Assembly (NCBI RefSeq): GCF_030643905.1
Contig: NZ_CP121446.1
Location: 496,001 to 560,000 of the forward strand
Direction of reading: 5' to 3'
Source: Flavobacterium sp. IMCC34852
Lineage (GTDB): Bacteria > Bacteroidota > Bacteroidia > Flavobacteriales > Flavobacteriaceae
Length of the DNA: 64,000 bases
Shown here: piece by piece, positions 18,652 through 27,926 of the stretch
Position numbering within the stretch: the stretch's first letter is position 1
Layout: every line of letters begins with the position of its first letter
The notes under the pieces: model-generated
Database searches by the model: none
What the model was told of the DNA's origin: nothing
The model's input: the letters and a program-made list of their open reading frames with translations, nothing else
Translations under genes and position numbers: made by a program

Positions 18652-20289
18652 ATGTTTTCAAAATTCAAAAAACGATATATTTTGCCGCTGGTATTGAGCG
18701 GATTCCTTTTTGTAGGCGTAAGTTTCAAAGATGATTTTTTCGAAATTTCTAAGCAAATAGAAATCTTCACCACGCTGTTTAAAACCATCAATCAAAACTA
18801 TGTTGATGAAACCAATCCGGCCGAATTGATGGACAAAGCCATTAAAAGCATGTTGGCCGATTTGGATCCGTACACGAATTATTTCAACGAAGCCGATGTG
18901 ATTAAATTCAAAATCAACAATACCGGAGAATACACCGGAATTGGCGCGATGATTACCCGAAAAGAAGACAAATTAATTATCAAAGAACCATATAAAGGAT
19001 TTCCGGCAGACAAAGCCGGATTGAAAGCCGGAGATGAAATCATTCAAATTGGCGATGTCTTGCTGGCTGATTTTAAAGACGATGCTTCACAGTTGTTGAA
19101 AGGTGCCAAAAACACTAAAATCGATATCAAATATTTACGCCAAGGCAAACCTTTAACAGCGCAATTGATTTTGGATGAAGTAGAAGTCAAAGCAGTTCCT
19201 TTTTATGGTAAAATAGATGATAAAACCGGTTATATTGTTTTATCACAATTCAACAAAAAAGCGTCTTCAGAAACCAAAGAAGCTTTAGAGAAATTAAAAA
19301 ATGACGGCGCAACCCAAATTATTTTAGACTTGCGCGGCAATCCGGGCGGCTTACTCAACGAAGCAGTAAATATTTGCAATTTATTTGTGCCCAAAGGAGA
19401 AATCATAGTAACCACTAAATCCAAAAACGAAAAATACAACAACACTTATAAAACCACTCGCGAACCTATTGATACTGAAATTCCGTTGGTTGTAATTGTT
19501 GACGGGAAAAGTGCTTCGGCTTCGGAAATTGTTTCGGGTGCTTTACAAGATTTAGACCGCGCTGTGATTGTAGGTAGCAGAAGTTTCGGAAAAGGATTGG
19601 TGCAACGTCCGATTGATATGACTTACGGTACACAAGTAAAAGTAACCATTTCAAGATATTACACGCCTTCCGGCAGATGTATTCAAGCATTGAATTACAA
19701 CAAAAAAGACAAAAGCGGCAAAGCCACTCGTACGGATGAAAAAAATTACAATGCTTTCAAAACCAAAAAAGGCAGACCCGTGTATGATGGCGGCGGCGTC
19801 TTACCGGATGTGGAAATTGAAGAAACCAAAACTAGTACCATCGCGGAAGCTTTACAAAAAAACGATGGGATTTTCAATTATGTAACTTCCTATTACTACA
19901 AAAATCCAAATCTTGGTGATAAAATTCCAACCATCACCGATGCAGATTTTGCGGATTTTAAAGCTTTTTTGAAAAGAGAAAAAATAGAATTCAATACTGA
20001 AACGGAAGTAGCATTGAAAAACACTTTGGAAAAAGCCAAAAAAGAAAATGTTGACTCTGCCATTAATGCTGAATACCAACAATTATTGACTGCTTTACAA
20101 AAAAGTGAAGAAACCATGATAGACAAAAACCAAAAAGAAATCAAAAATTTAATCTTGGATGAAATCATCAAACGCTACCAATACAAAGAAGGATTATATC
20201 AATATTACGCCAAAAGCAACTTAGAAATCAAAAAAGCCGTCGGTATTCTAAACAATACGGCTGAATATAACAAGATTTTAAAAATTTAA
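18652..20289 (+). CDS. S41 C-terminal processing peptidase
   Basis: 545 residues. N-terminal membrane helix/signal (Y-I-L-P-L-V-L-S-G-F-L-F-V-G-V), then a PDZ domain (residues about 85-165; G-F-P-A-D-K-A-G-L-K-A-G-D-E-I) and the peptidase core with the Ser/Lys dyad: S-A-S-A-S-E at 287-292 and Lys314 in S-F-G-K-G. The family trims C-termini of envelope proteins. The C-terminal 150 residues are Lys-rich and helical. It starts one base after the DUF4349 stop, and the OmpA-like gene begins one base after its own stop, so the three form an operon. Confidence 0.93.
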   Translation: MFSKFKKRYILPLVLSGFLFVGVSFKDDFFEISKQIEIFTTLFKTINQNYVDETNPAELMDKAIKSMLADLDPYTNYFNEADVIKFKINNTGEYTGIGAMITRKEDKLIIKEPYKGFPADKAGLKAGDEIIQIGDVLLADFKDDASQLLKGAKNTKIDIKYLRQGKPLTAQLILDEVEVKAVPFYGKIDDKTGYIVLSQFNKKASSETKEALEKLKNDGATQIILDLRGNPGGLLNEAVNICNLFVPKGEIIVTTKSKNEKYNNTYKTTREPIDTEIPLVVIVDGKSASASEIVSGALQDLDRAVIVGSRSFGKGLVQRPIDMTYGTQVKVTISRYYTPSGRCIQALNYNKKDKSGKATRTDEKNYNAFKTKKGRPVYDGGGVLPDVEIEETKTSTIAEALQKNDGIFNYVTSYYYKNPNLGDKIPTITDADFADFKAFLKREKIEFNTETEVALKNTLEKAKKENVDSAINAEYQQLLTALQKSEETMIDKNQKEIKNLILDEIIKRYQYKEGLYQYYAKSNLEIKKAVGILNNTAEYNKILKI

Positions 20290-20290
20290 C

Positions 20291-21103
20291 ATGAAACTAC
20301 TCAAATATTTGCCCTTACTTTTCTTTGGGTTTTTACACGCACAAGAAGAAGTAGTTCATTCGGTTTATTTTGATTTTGACAAATTTGTTTTGAATGAAGT
20401 TCAGGTCAAAGATGTTGTAGATTTTATCAAAAAAACAGATTCCACCCGAATTGAATCCATTCAGATTTTTGGTTATACCGACGACATTGGAAAAGAAGCT
20501 TATAACTTCAAGCTTTCTACCAAACGGGCTAACGAAATTCAGAATAAATTTATTGAAAACGGGATCAAAAGTAAAATCATCGTAACCATAGAGGGAAAGG
20601 GAAGAATCCTAATTGATGATGATATTGTAGAAAACCTACCGGAAAAACGCTCCAAAAACAGACGCGTAGATGTGGTGCTCAATTTAAAACCACTACCTAA
20701 AATTGAAATTCCCGGCTACTACAATTCGATTCAAAAAAAACACATCATTGGTGATCACATTTACCTCAACGATGTGTTGTTTGAAAGAGGCAGCAGTAAA
20801 TTGACTTTCAAATCGAAAACCGAATTGGACAAAATTGCCAAACTCTTATTGAAATACAAAAACCTGCAATTTGAAATTCAAGGCCATGTTTGTTGTACAC
20901 CGCCCTATCAAAAAGAAGCGATTGACAAAGACACTAAAAAACGGCAATTATCTACCAACAGAGCTCAAACGGTTTACAAGTATTTAATTTGGAAAAAAAT
21001 CCCGAAAGAAAGAATGACTTTCAAAGGTTACGGCAACACAGTGCCTTTGGGAAAAGGTACCGAATATGATCGCAGGGTTGAATTGGTGATTTCTAAAGTA
21101 TAA
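20291..21103 (+). CDS. OmpA-family protein with two OmpA-like domains
   Basis: 270 residues with a short signal peptide (K-L-L-K-Y-L-P-L-L-F-F-G-F-L-H-A-Q). Two OmpA C-terminal (peptidoglycan-binding) domains in a row: residues about 25-130 (V-Y-F-D-F-D-K ... G-Y-T-D-D-I-G ... R-S-K-N-R-R-V-D-V) and about 160-270 (F-E-R-G-S-S-K-L ... G-H-V-C-C ... E-Y-D-R-R-V-E-L). Likely tethers an envelope component to the cell wall. Last gene of the DUF4349-S41-OmpA operon; a convergent GNAT gene ends directly after it. Confidence 0.85.
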   Translation: MKLLKYLPLLFFGFLHAQEEVVHSVYFDFDKFVLNEVQVKDVVDFIKKTDSTRIESIQIFGYTDDIGKEAYNFKLSTKRANEIQNKFIENGIKSKIIVTIEGKGRILIDDDIVENLPEKRSKNRRVDVVLNLKPLPKIEIPGYYNSIQKKHIIGDHIYLNDVLFERGSSKLTFKSKTELDKIAKLLLKYKNLQFEIQGHVCCTPPYQKEAIDKDTKKRQLSTNRAQTVYKYLIWKKIPKERMTFKGYGNTVPLGKGTEYDRRVELVISKV

Positions 21104-21550
21104 TTATTCTTTGCGCATTTCAATGTGTGGAATGTCATCTTCTAAATACATCTCACTGGTTTGAATAAAACCGTGGCTTTCGTAGAATTTCTTCAAATAC
21201 AATTGGGCCGAAATCGTAATTTTTCTTTGGTCGAAATGCGATTTGATTACCTGAATCGCTTCTCGCATTAAAATGTGTCCCAATTTTTTGGAACGCGAAT
21301 GCTCTTTAACGACAACCCGACCAATAGAGGCTTGCTCAAAATAATCGTGTGGTTTAAATAATCGGGCGTAAGCCACTATTTCACCATTGTCTTCTCCTAT
21401 CAAGTGTAATGCCTTCTCATCTTTTCCGTCAATATCCTGATAAACGCAATTTTGCTCCACAATAAAGACCTCCGCGCGCAATTGCAGTAAATCATAAAGC
21501 TCTTTGGTAGAAAGCGCCTCAAATCGCTTTATTTTCCATTCTAAGTTCAT
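21104..21550 (-). CDS. GNAT N-acetyltransferase, ElaA-like
   Basis: 148 residues, GNAT fold. The N-terminus (W-K-I-K-R-F-E-A-L, L-Y-D-L-L-Q-L-R-A-E-V-F-I-V-E-Q) and Y-Q-D-I-D-G-K-D match ElaA proteins. The acetyl-CoA binding part is I-G-R-V-V-V-K-E-H-S-R-S-K-K-L-G-H-I-L-M. The substrate is unknown. It ends one base after the OmpA gene on the other strand. Confidence 0.85.
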   Translation of the reverse strand: MNLEWKIKRFEALSTKELYDLLQLRAEVFIVEQNCVYQDIDGKDEKALHLIGEDNGEIVAYARLFKPHDYFEQASIGRVVVKEHSRSKKLGHILMREAIQVIKSHFDQRKITISAQLYLKKFYESHGFIQTSEMYLEDDIPHIEMRKE

Positions 21551-21555
21551 GCGTT

Positions 21556-22527
21556 TTATTTTTTGATTTGTATGGATTTGATGATGGATTCCAATTCAAA
21601 CATCAAATCGCGTTTTTCTTTAGATGGTGCGTAACAAAATCCCTCAAGCACCAATATTCTTTTGTGTTCTTTATCAAATATGGCGTAGTTGATGAATGGT
21701 CCCGACATGAAGTCGTTTTTCATTTGCCAAGTGCCTTTGGTTTCATAAGTTTTTCTACCGGCCAAAGTGGTTTTGGAAAAATAAGGCGAATAAGCTTCTT
21801 CGGTTACCATTCGAGTATTGTAGGCTGATCCATGAATATATTTTCGCCCAATTGAATCTCTAATTTTTACGATATTATTAACTGCGTTGTTAGGTCGAAT
21901 ACCGCTCCAGGGAATTTGGTAAATAATTACGCTGGTGTTGCCGCTGGTGATTTCACTTTTGAGCCAAATAAAATTCTTTCTTCGCATCACATATTCATAC
22001 TTGGAAGGTATGAGCAAATCGATATTGAATTTTTTTTGAATTTTTTTGGTGTCCAACAATGAATCTTTGAAAATCTTTTGGCTTTGTGTTATTTCAATCG
22101 CGCGCATTTTTTGGATAATCTCCGGAGCATTCTCTTCCAGGATTTCCAATATTTCTGCTGTGCTTCTGCCGGAAATGTGCACGGCATTTTGTGGCGATGC
22201 AAATTCATTTTCCTTGATTTCAAATTTATTTTCATTGTCCTTTTTGACGATGATAATGTTTCTGGCATCGGTTGAAAAGCCTTCAAAAAGCTTTACAGGA
22301 TATTGGTTGATGTTAAACAAAGGTTCTTCTTGCGGCAAACCCAAAACCGGTGAAGCAAATTTGTTTCTGATACTGTCACCAACTTCTCCGTTCCAAAGTT
22401 GGTCGTCAATAATTACGGCTATAGTATTTATCGCAGCCGAAGAAGCATCGGGAAACTTGTCCTTTTTAAACGAACAAGAACTCGCAATACACGCGACAAA
22501 AAGCCATAAAAAAAGGGTTTTATTCAT
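21556..22527 (-). CDS. DUF4837 family lipoprotein
   Basis: 323 residues from ATG 22527; an in-frame TTG six codons earlier is less likely. Lipoprotein signal M-N-K-T-L-F-L-W-L-F-V-A-C-I-A-S-S-C. The start of the mature part, with I-A-V-I-I-D-D-Q-L-W-N-G-E-V-G-D-S-I-R and L-P-Q-E-E-P-L-F, is the DUF4837 pattern as I remember it. Function unknown, outer-membrane or periplasmic side. It follows the transglycosylase gene on the same strand only if read from mltD; the two are 38 bases apart and probably co-transcribed. Confidence 0.8.
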   Translation of the reverse strand: MNKTLFLWLFVACIASSCSFKKDKFPDASSAAINTIAVIIDDQLWNGEVGDSIRNKFASPVLGLPQEEPLFNINQYPVKLFEGFSTDARNIIIVKKDNENKFEIKENEFASPQNAVHISGRSTAEILEILEENAPEIIQKMRAIEITQSQKIFKDSLLDTKKIQKKFNIDLLIPSKYEYVMRRKNFIWLKSEITSGNTSVIIYQIPWSGIRPNNAVNNIVKIRDSIGRKYIHGSAYNTRMVTEEAYSPYFSKTTLAGRKTYETKGTWQMKNDFMSGPFINYAIFDKEHKRILVLEGFCYAPSKEKRDLMFELESIIKSIQIKK

Positions 22528-22565
22528 AACTGAAATAAAACCCAAATTTATAGAAGATTTTCGGA

Positions 22566-24815
22566 TTAACCGTTGTTAATTTTTAACTTCATACCCGGTT
22601 TTAAACTTTCGTTTTTAATGCCGTTCCATTTTTTGATATCTGAAATGGTTACTCCCGGATATTTTTTAGCGATGCTAAATAAAGAATCCCCTTTTTTCAC
22701 GTAGTATGTTTTTACTTCGTTTCTGTCATTGGCCGCGATGTTCTCTTTTTTAGAAGATTTCGCTTCGTTAACCGCCACCTCTTTTTTGGAAACTATTAGA
22801 GTTTCGCCCAATTTCACATTGTTGCTTTCCAAACCGTTCCATTCTTTGATTTCGGCTAAAGTAACATTGTATTTTTTGGCAATTGAACCCAAATATTCCC
22901 CTTTTTTAACTTTGTGCTCTACAATTTTTGTTTCGGTTTTTGGTTCTTCTGTTACTGCATTTTCATCTTTGTTAACCAAGGCTAATTTAGAACCCGATTG
23001 AACATTTAAATCATCCAAATTGTTCCACTTTTTTAAATCTTCTAAGCTAACATTGAATTTTTTGGCAATGCTGAATAAGTTATCGCCTCTTTGTACTTCA
23101 TAATAATCGCTGGAATTTTCGTTTGTGTCAACATTGTTATCATTAGAAGCTACTGCAGTTTCTGCTTTATTTTCAACGATAGCTTTAACTTCTTTTCTAA
23201 CTGTGGTAACTACTCTTTCGTTTTTGATGATTTTTAAATTGGCGCCCAAAGCAATATTATTGCTTTTCAGTTTGTTCCATTTTTTTACTTCAGCAACCGA
23301 AACACCATATTTTCCTGAAATCTCTCCCAGATTATCACCTTTTCTAACTTTGTGGTATTTCACAACGTCTTTATAGGTAACCACTTTTTCTTCTTTAAAA
23401 ATTTTGTTAGTGTTTGAAGCTACAACGGTAGTATCGGCTGACTTTGTTGGTTTGCTTTCGTTGGAAGCGATAGCGGTATTGTTATCTTCGGCTACGTAAA
23501 TTTTTAGGTTTCTGCCCAATGGTGCTTTGCTGCTTCTCAAGCGATTCCATTTTTTCAACTCCGAAACCGTAACACCGTATCGGTCTGAAATTTTACTCAA
23601 GCTTTCGCCTTTTCTTACTTTATGATACTTTACGTTTCCGTAATCTGTTGAGGCTACAGCAGTCCTTTCAAAAGGTTTTTCTCTTTTACTGAATTCGTAA
23701 TCCGCATAAGCGTAAATCTTATCTTCGTTGGAAGTGAAAACAGCAATTTTGTCAACCGGCAATCTCAAAAAGTGACTTTGTCCGGAGATATATGGTACTT
23801 CTTCTCTTTTGTATGACGGATTTAAAAATTGCAATTCGGCTACAGAAACATCTAATAAATCGGCTATTTGTTTGAATGTTAATGCTCTTTTTACCATAAC
23901 CGTATCGGTGGCAAAATGGTTGGCAATTGCTCTATCCGGTTTAATGCCGTGTTCTTTATGGTATTCAAAAATATACATGGTGGCCAAAAATGCCGGCACA
24001 TAACCTTGCGTTTCTTTGTGCAAATAAGGTCTGATGTTCCAATAGTTTTGTTTTCCGCCTGAACGACGAATCGCTTTAGCCACATTTCCCGGACCGGTAT
24101 TATAAGACGCTAAAACTAAGTCCCAATCCCCAAAAATGGCATACATATTTTTCATGTATTGTGTTGCCGCATTACTGGCTTTCAAAGGATCACTTCTTTC
24201 GTCTACATAAGTATCAACTTTTAAGCCGTATTGTTTTCCGGTTTGGTACATAAACTGCCATAAACCTGTGGCACCAACTCTGGAAACCGCTCTTGGGTTC
24301 AAAGCCGATTCAACTACGGACAAATACTTAATTTCTAGAGGAATATTTTGCGCCGCCAAAGACTCTTCAAACATTGGGAAGTAATATTGAGAAATACCTA
24401 TCAATCTCTCAAAAGAACGTTTTCTATTCTTTAAAAATGATTTGATTACATTCTCTAATCCTTGATTGTATTCAATGTTAAAAGGGGATTTCTCGTCTAG
24501 AGCTTTTAGTCTTTCTTTCAAAAGCGCTGTTGGCAATTCGTAATCTACTTTTTGATCAACATCAATATTTTTAATGTCGAATGTCAACTCGTTGTACAAA
24601 TCCAAACTGGCCAATTCTTTCATCCACATACTATCGATACATTTGGCCATATTATCATGTACAAAAGTTGCTTTGATAGAATCAAGGACTTCTCTTTTGG
24701 TTAGTTCTTTCTTGGGTAGCTTAATTTGAGTCGGCAATGATTTGATGGTATCTTGGGCAAAAATTGCCGAAGATGCCAGGACGAGTGCCAATGTTGTTAT
24801 TTTTCTAATATTCAT
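22566..24815 (-). CDS. MltD-like lytic transglycosylase with five LysM repeats
   Basis: 749 residues. Signal peptide (R-K-I-T-T-L-A-L-V-L-A-S-S-A-I-F-A-Q), a family-specific N-terminal helical part, then an SLT domain with catalytic Glu169 in V-V-E-S-A-L-N-P-R-A-V-S and A-T-G-L-W-Q-F-M. Five LysM modules fill the C-terminal half, each with K-G-(D/E)-x-L and K-K-W-N-x-L; the last ends the protein. Between them are Ser/Thr/Asn-rich linkers. The enzyme cuts peptidoglycan glycan strands to anhydro-muropeptides. Five LysM copies is on the high side for this family. Confidence 0.93.
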   Translation of the reverse strand: MNIRKITTLALVLASSAIFAQDTIKSLPTQIKLPKKELTKREVLDSIKATFVHDNMAKCIDSMWMKELASLDLYNELTFDIKNIDVDQKVDYELPTALLKERLKALDEKSPFNIEYNQGLENVIKSFLKNRKRSFERLIGISQYYFPMFEESLAAQNIPLEIKYLSVVESALNPRAVSRVGATGLWQFMYQTGKQYGLKVDTYVDERSDPLKASNAATQYMKNMYAIFGDWDLVLASYNTGPGNVAKAIRRSGGKQNYWNIRPYLHKETQGYVPAFLATMYIFEYHKEHGIKPDRAIANHFATDTVMVKRALTFKQIADLLDVSVAELQFLNPSYKREEVPYISGQSHFLRLPVDKIAVFTSNEDKIYAYADYEFSKREKPFERTAVASTDYGNVKYHKVRKGESLSKISDRYGVTVSELKKWNRLRSSKAPLGRNLKIYVAEDNNTAIASNESKPTKSADTTVVASNTNKIFKEEKVVTYKDVVKYHKVRKGDNLGEISGKYGVSVAEVKKWNKLKSNNIALGANLKIIKNERVVTTVRKEVKAIVENKAETAVASNDNNVDTNENSSDYYEVQRGDNLFSIAKKFNVSLEDLKKWNNLDDLNVQSGSKLALVNKDENAVTEEPKTETKIVEHKVKKGEYLGSIAKKYNVTLAEIKEWNGLESNNVKLGETLIVSKKEVAVNEAKSSKKENIAANDRNEVKTYYVKKGDSLFSIAKKYPGVTISDIKKWNGIKNESLKPGMKLKINNG

Positions 24816-24847
24816 ACTGTAATATTATAAGTGGTATTTTATTTCAG

Positions 24848-24869
24848 CGTTGTTAACAAGTTAACAACG
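24848..24869. promoter_or_regulatory. Perfect GTTAAC-type palindrome upstream of mltD-like gene
   Basis: Arms CGTTGTTAAC and GTTAACAACG separated by two bases: an exact 10-base inverted repeat, 33 bases upstream of the transglycosylase start and after the pgk stop. No T-run follows, so it is more likely a protein-binding site than a terminator. The core TTGTTAACA also occurs in the gene-free stretch at 47.2-47.8 kb. Confidence 0.55.
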
Positions 24870-24900
24870 TAATTAATTGTCTTTTATTGTGTTGCAAATG

Positions 24901-26088
24901 TTAATTTAAAATTGCCGCAATTCCGGGTAAAACTCTCCCTTCTAACATTTCTAACATCGCACCTCCGCCGGTAGAAACATAACTCATTTTTTCTTCTAAG
25001 CCGAATTGTTTTACGGCCGCTACTGAATCTCCACCACCAACGAGTGAAAAAGCACCGTTTGCTGTTGACTCAGCAATATAATTTCCTAATGTAATGGTTC
25101 CTTTGGCAAAATTTTCCATTTCAAAAACGCCTAATGGTCCGTTCCAAAGTATCGTTTTTGATTCCATGATTACTTGTTTGAAATTTTCTAACGATTTTGG
25201 TCCGGCGTCTAAACCTTGCCATCCGTCAGGAATTTCACGAACGTCAACTACTTGAGTATTGGCGTCATTTGAAAAAGCATCGGCTGCAATTACATCAACC
25301 GGAATATGTATCTGAACATTTTTTTCTTTGGCCAAACGCAAAATTTCTAGAGCCAAATCTTGTTTATCGTCTTCACAAATCGAATCTCCGATTTTTCCGC
25401 CCAAGGCTTTTACGAAAGTAAACGTCATTCCTCCGCCGATTATCATATGGTCTACTTTGTCTAAAATATTTTCAATCACCGTAATTTTTGAAGACACTTT
25501 CGAACCTCCAAGTACTGCGGTTACCGGTTTTACTGAATTATTCAACACGCGATTTAAACTGTCAATTTCTTTGGCCAAAAGCATGCCGAAACATTTTTGC
25601 GTTGGAAAAAATTGTGCTATTATCGTTGTTGAAGCGTGTGCTCTGTGTGCTGTTCCGAAAGCGTCATTCACATAAATATCACCTAACGAAGCTAATTCTT
25701 TGGCGAAATTTTCATCTCCGGCTTCTTCTTCAGCATAAAAACGAAGGTTTTCTAACAGTAAAACTTCACCCGTTTTTAAATTTTTCGCTGCATTTTGAGC
25801 CATTTCACCTCTGCAATCTTCCGCAAAAAGAACCTTAACGCCTAAAACTTCTGATGTTTTTGCTACAATATGTCTTAATGAATATTGGTCTTGTTTTCCT
25901 TTGGGTCTTCCCAAGTGTGACATCAAAATTACACTTCCTCCATCGGCTAAAATCTTATCTATAGTTGGCTTAGCGGCTTCAATTCGGTTAGCATCGGTAA
26001 CCTTAAAATTCTCGTCTAACGGCACATTAAAATCAACTCTGATTATCGCTTTTTTGGCTTGGAAATTAAAATCATGAAGTGTTTTCAT
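24901..26088 (-). CDS. pgk: Phosphoglycerate kinase
   Basis: 395 residues, usual bacterial length. N-terminal R-V-D-F-N-V-P-L-D with the phosphoglycerate-binding region, [31 protein letters not shown], and the C-terminal nucleotide loop G-G-G-D-S-V-A-A-V and S-T-G-G-G-A-M-L-E. Transfers phosphate from 1,3-bisphosphoglycerate to ADP in glycolysis; cytosolic. Single gene with its own -7 box. Confidence 0.97.
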   Translation of the reverse strand: MKTLHDFNFQAKKAIIRVDFNVPLDENFKVTDANRIEAAKPTIDKILADGGSVILMSHLGRPKGKQDQYSLRHIVAKTSEVLGVKVLFAEDCRGEMAQNAAKNLKTGEVLLLENLRFYAEEEAGDENFAKELASLGDIYVNDAFGTAHRAHASTTIIAQFFPTQKCFGMLLAKEIDSLNRVLNNSVKPVTAVLGGSKVSSKITVIENILDKVDHMIIGGGMTFTFVKALGGKIGDSICEDDKQDLALEILRLAKEKNVQIHIPVDVIAADAFSNDANTQVVDVREIPDGWQGLDAGPKSLENFKQVIMESKTILWNGPLGVFEMENFAKGTITLGNYIAESTANGAFSLVGGGDSVAAVKQFGLEEKMSYVSTGGGAMLEMLEGRVLPGIAAILN

Positions 26089-26116
26089 CTAAAATTTAAG
26101 GGATTATGATTCCTTG

Positions 26117-26124
26117 CAAATATA
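26117..26124 (-). promoter_or_regulatory. Putative -7 box of pgk
   Basis: TATATTTG on the minus strand, 28 bases upstream of the pgk start; exact TAnnTTTG match, no well-spaced TTG. Confidence 0.55.
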
Positions 26125-26309
26125 ATAAAATTTAATTTCATCGGTAAATTTTGTGTTTTTATCGATGATTTTTAAGAAAAAATTAAGGTGTAATTTATTT
26201 GTTTTCAAATGAATAGTGAATGATTGTCTCCAATTTTATCTAATGGCAATCGTTTAAAATTTCAACTGGTTCCTTATTGATTGCTTTTCTTTTAGCCAAA
26301 TATTTGCGC

Positions 26310-26317
26310 TATATTTG
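26310..26317 (+). promoter_or_regulatory. Putative -7 box just before holB
   Basis: TATATTTG ends only four bases before the holB ATG (26322). If used, the transcript would start at or next to the start codon, i.e. almost without a leader. Confidence 0.45.
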
Positions 26318-26321
26318 CTCT

Positions 26322-27470
26322 ATGCAGTTTTCAGAAATATTGGGTCAGGACTACCTAAAGAAACATCTTGTAACGAGCGCTTTGTCGGGAAGAATTCCGC
26401 ATGCGCAGTTATTTGTTGGTCCGGAAGGCAGCGGTACTTTGGCCATGGCGATTGCTTATGCCCAATTTGTTTTATGTAATAATATCGGCACTGAAAATAA
26501 CGGCGGAAATGAAAGCTGTAATTTGAAGTTTCAAACCCTTTCTCACCCTGATTTGCATTTTATTTACCCTAATGTGGCCAACGAAGAGGTAAAATCAAAG
26601 CCTAAAAGCGCAGATTTTATCAGTGATTGGCGCGAGTTTGTCTTAAAAAACCCTTACGGGAGTTTGTTTGATTGGTACAAACATTTAGGCGTTGAAAAAA
26701 AGCAAGGCATGATACGTGTAGAAGATGCGCAAGATATCCTGAAATCATTAGCTTTAAAATCTTATGAAGGCGGTTATAAAGTGATGATCGTTTGGATGGT
26801 GGAAAAGATGAATCTTGAAGCATCCAATAAGCTTTTAAAACTTTTAGAAGAACCTCCGGAGAAAACCCTTTTTATACTAATTGCCGAGAATGAAGAAGAT
26901 ATTATTCAAACTATTCGTTCTCGCTGTCAAGCTTTACATTTTGGCGCATTGCCTGAAACGGTAATAGTCAAAGCGATGAGAGAGCGGTATTTTTTAGATG
27001 AATCTTCTGCTTTAAAAGTGGCGCATTTGTCACAAGGAAATTACAACAAAGCGATTCATATTTTAAACAATGATAACAAAGATTTCCCTTTTGAAGAATG
27101 GTTTGTGGGTTGGGTCAGAGCGGCCTTCAGAGCCAAAGGAAATGCTGCGGCCATTCACGACTTGATTTCTTGGAGTGAAGAAGTGGCCAGCATTGGCAGA
27201 GAAGGACAGAAACAGTTTTTGGCTTACTGTATTGATATGTTCCGTCAGGCACTTTTATTAAACTACCAGGCTGAAAAACTAGTATATTTAGATCCAGAGG
27301 TTGATGGCTTTAAATTAGAAAAATTTGCTCCTTTTGTAACCGGAAACAACATCAATGAAATTTTCAAGGAACTATCAGACGCTTCTTACCACATTGAACG
27401 AAATGGCAATGCCAAAATAATATTGACTGATTTATCTATAAAATTAACACGATTAATCCATAATAAATAA
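26322..27470 (+). CDS. holB: DNA polymerase III delta' subunit
   Basis: 382 residues from ATG 26322, which gives the standard start M-Q-F-S-E-I-L-G-Q. AAA+ clamp-loader fold: the P-loop position reads G-P-E-G-S-G-T, lacking the Lys needed to bind ATP, as expected for delta'. A helix with K-L-L-K-L-L-E-E-P-P-E and the sensor region T-I-R-S-R-C-Q follow. Part of the complex that loads the sliding clamp. DoxX starts four bases later, so they may share a transcript. Confidence 0.9.
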   Translation: MQFSEILGQDYLKKHLVTSALSGRIPHAQLFVGPEGSGTLAMAIAYAQFVLCNNIGTENNGGNESCNLKFQTLSHPDLHFIYPNVANEEVKSKPKSADFISDWREFVLKNPYGSLFDWYKHLGVEKKQGMIRVEDAQDILKSLALKSYEGGYKVMIVWMVEKMNLEASNKLLKLLEEPPEKTLFILIAENEEDIIQTIRSRCQALHFGALPETVIVKAMRERYFLDESSALKVAHLSQGNYNKAIHILNNDNKDFPFEEWFVGWVRAAFRAKGNAAAIHDLISWSEEVASIGREGQKQFLAYCIDMFRQALLLNYQAEKLVYLDPEVDGFKLEKFAPFVTGNNINEIFKELSDASYHIERNGNAKIILTDLSIKLTRLIHNK

Positions 27471-27474
27471 ACCT

Positions 27475-27858
27475 ATGAACAATACAGCTTCAATCTTAGT
27501 TTTGCTTTTTTTAGCGGTTACTTTTATACAATCCGCCTATGATAAAGTCTTTGAATGGAAAGGCAATGTAGAATGGCTTAAAGGTCATTTTGCCCAAACC
27601 ATTCTAAAAAATTATGTACCGATGGCGCTTTTTATAATATTAATATTAGAACTAATCACTGGTGTTTTTAGCCTTGTAGGTTGTGTAGAATTAATGGTTA
27701 ACGGCGGAAAAACATATGGCAAATATGCGGCAATTTTTTCTTCTATAACACTGATATTGTTGTTGTTAGGACAAAGATTAGCCAAAGATTACGATGGCGC
27801 CAGAACTATTGCAATCTACTTTGTTCCTTCTGTTTTGGCCGTTTGGTGGTTGAGTTAA
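27475..27858 (+). CDS. DoxX-like membrane protein
   Basis: 127 residues with four hydrophobic segments (about 5-22, 47-67, 77-100 and 108-126). The start S-I-L-V-L-L-F-L-A-V-T-F-I-Q-S-A-Y-D-K fits the DoxX/DoxD-like superfamily. Inner-membrane, function unclear. A strong terminator follows. Confidence 0.78.
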   Translation: MNNTASILVLLFLAVTFIQSAYDKVFEWKGNVEWLKGHFAQTILKNYVPMALFIILILELITGVFSLVGCVELMVNGGKTYGKYAAIFSSITLILLLLGQRLAKDYDGARTIAIYFVPSVLAVWWLS

Positions 27859-27875
27859 GGCGATTGATAAAAAAC

Positions 27876-27914
27876 AAAAAAAGCCTGAATCAAAATTGAT
27901 TCAGGCTTTTTTTT
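27876..27914. terminator. Bidirectional terminator
   Basis: Perfect stem AAAGCCTGAATCA/TGATTCAGGCTTT with AAAT loop, A/T-runs on both sides, between the DoxX gene and the convergent Skp gene. Confidence 0.9.
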
Positions 27915-27926
27915 ACAATTAAAAAC

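Noticed and set aside
22729..23376. Periodic similarity inside the transglycosylase gene
   Set aside because: Explained by its five LysM modules.
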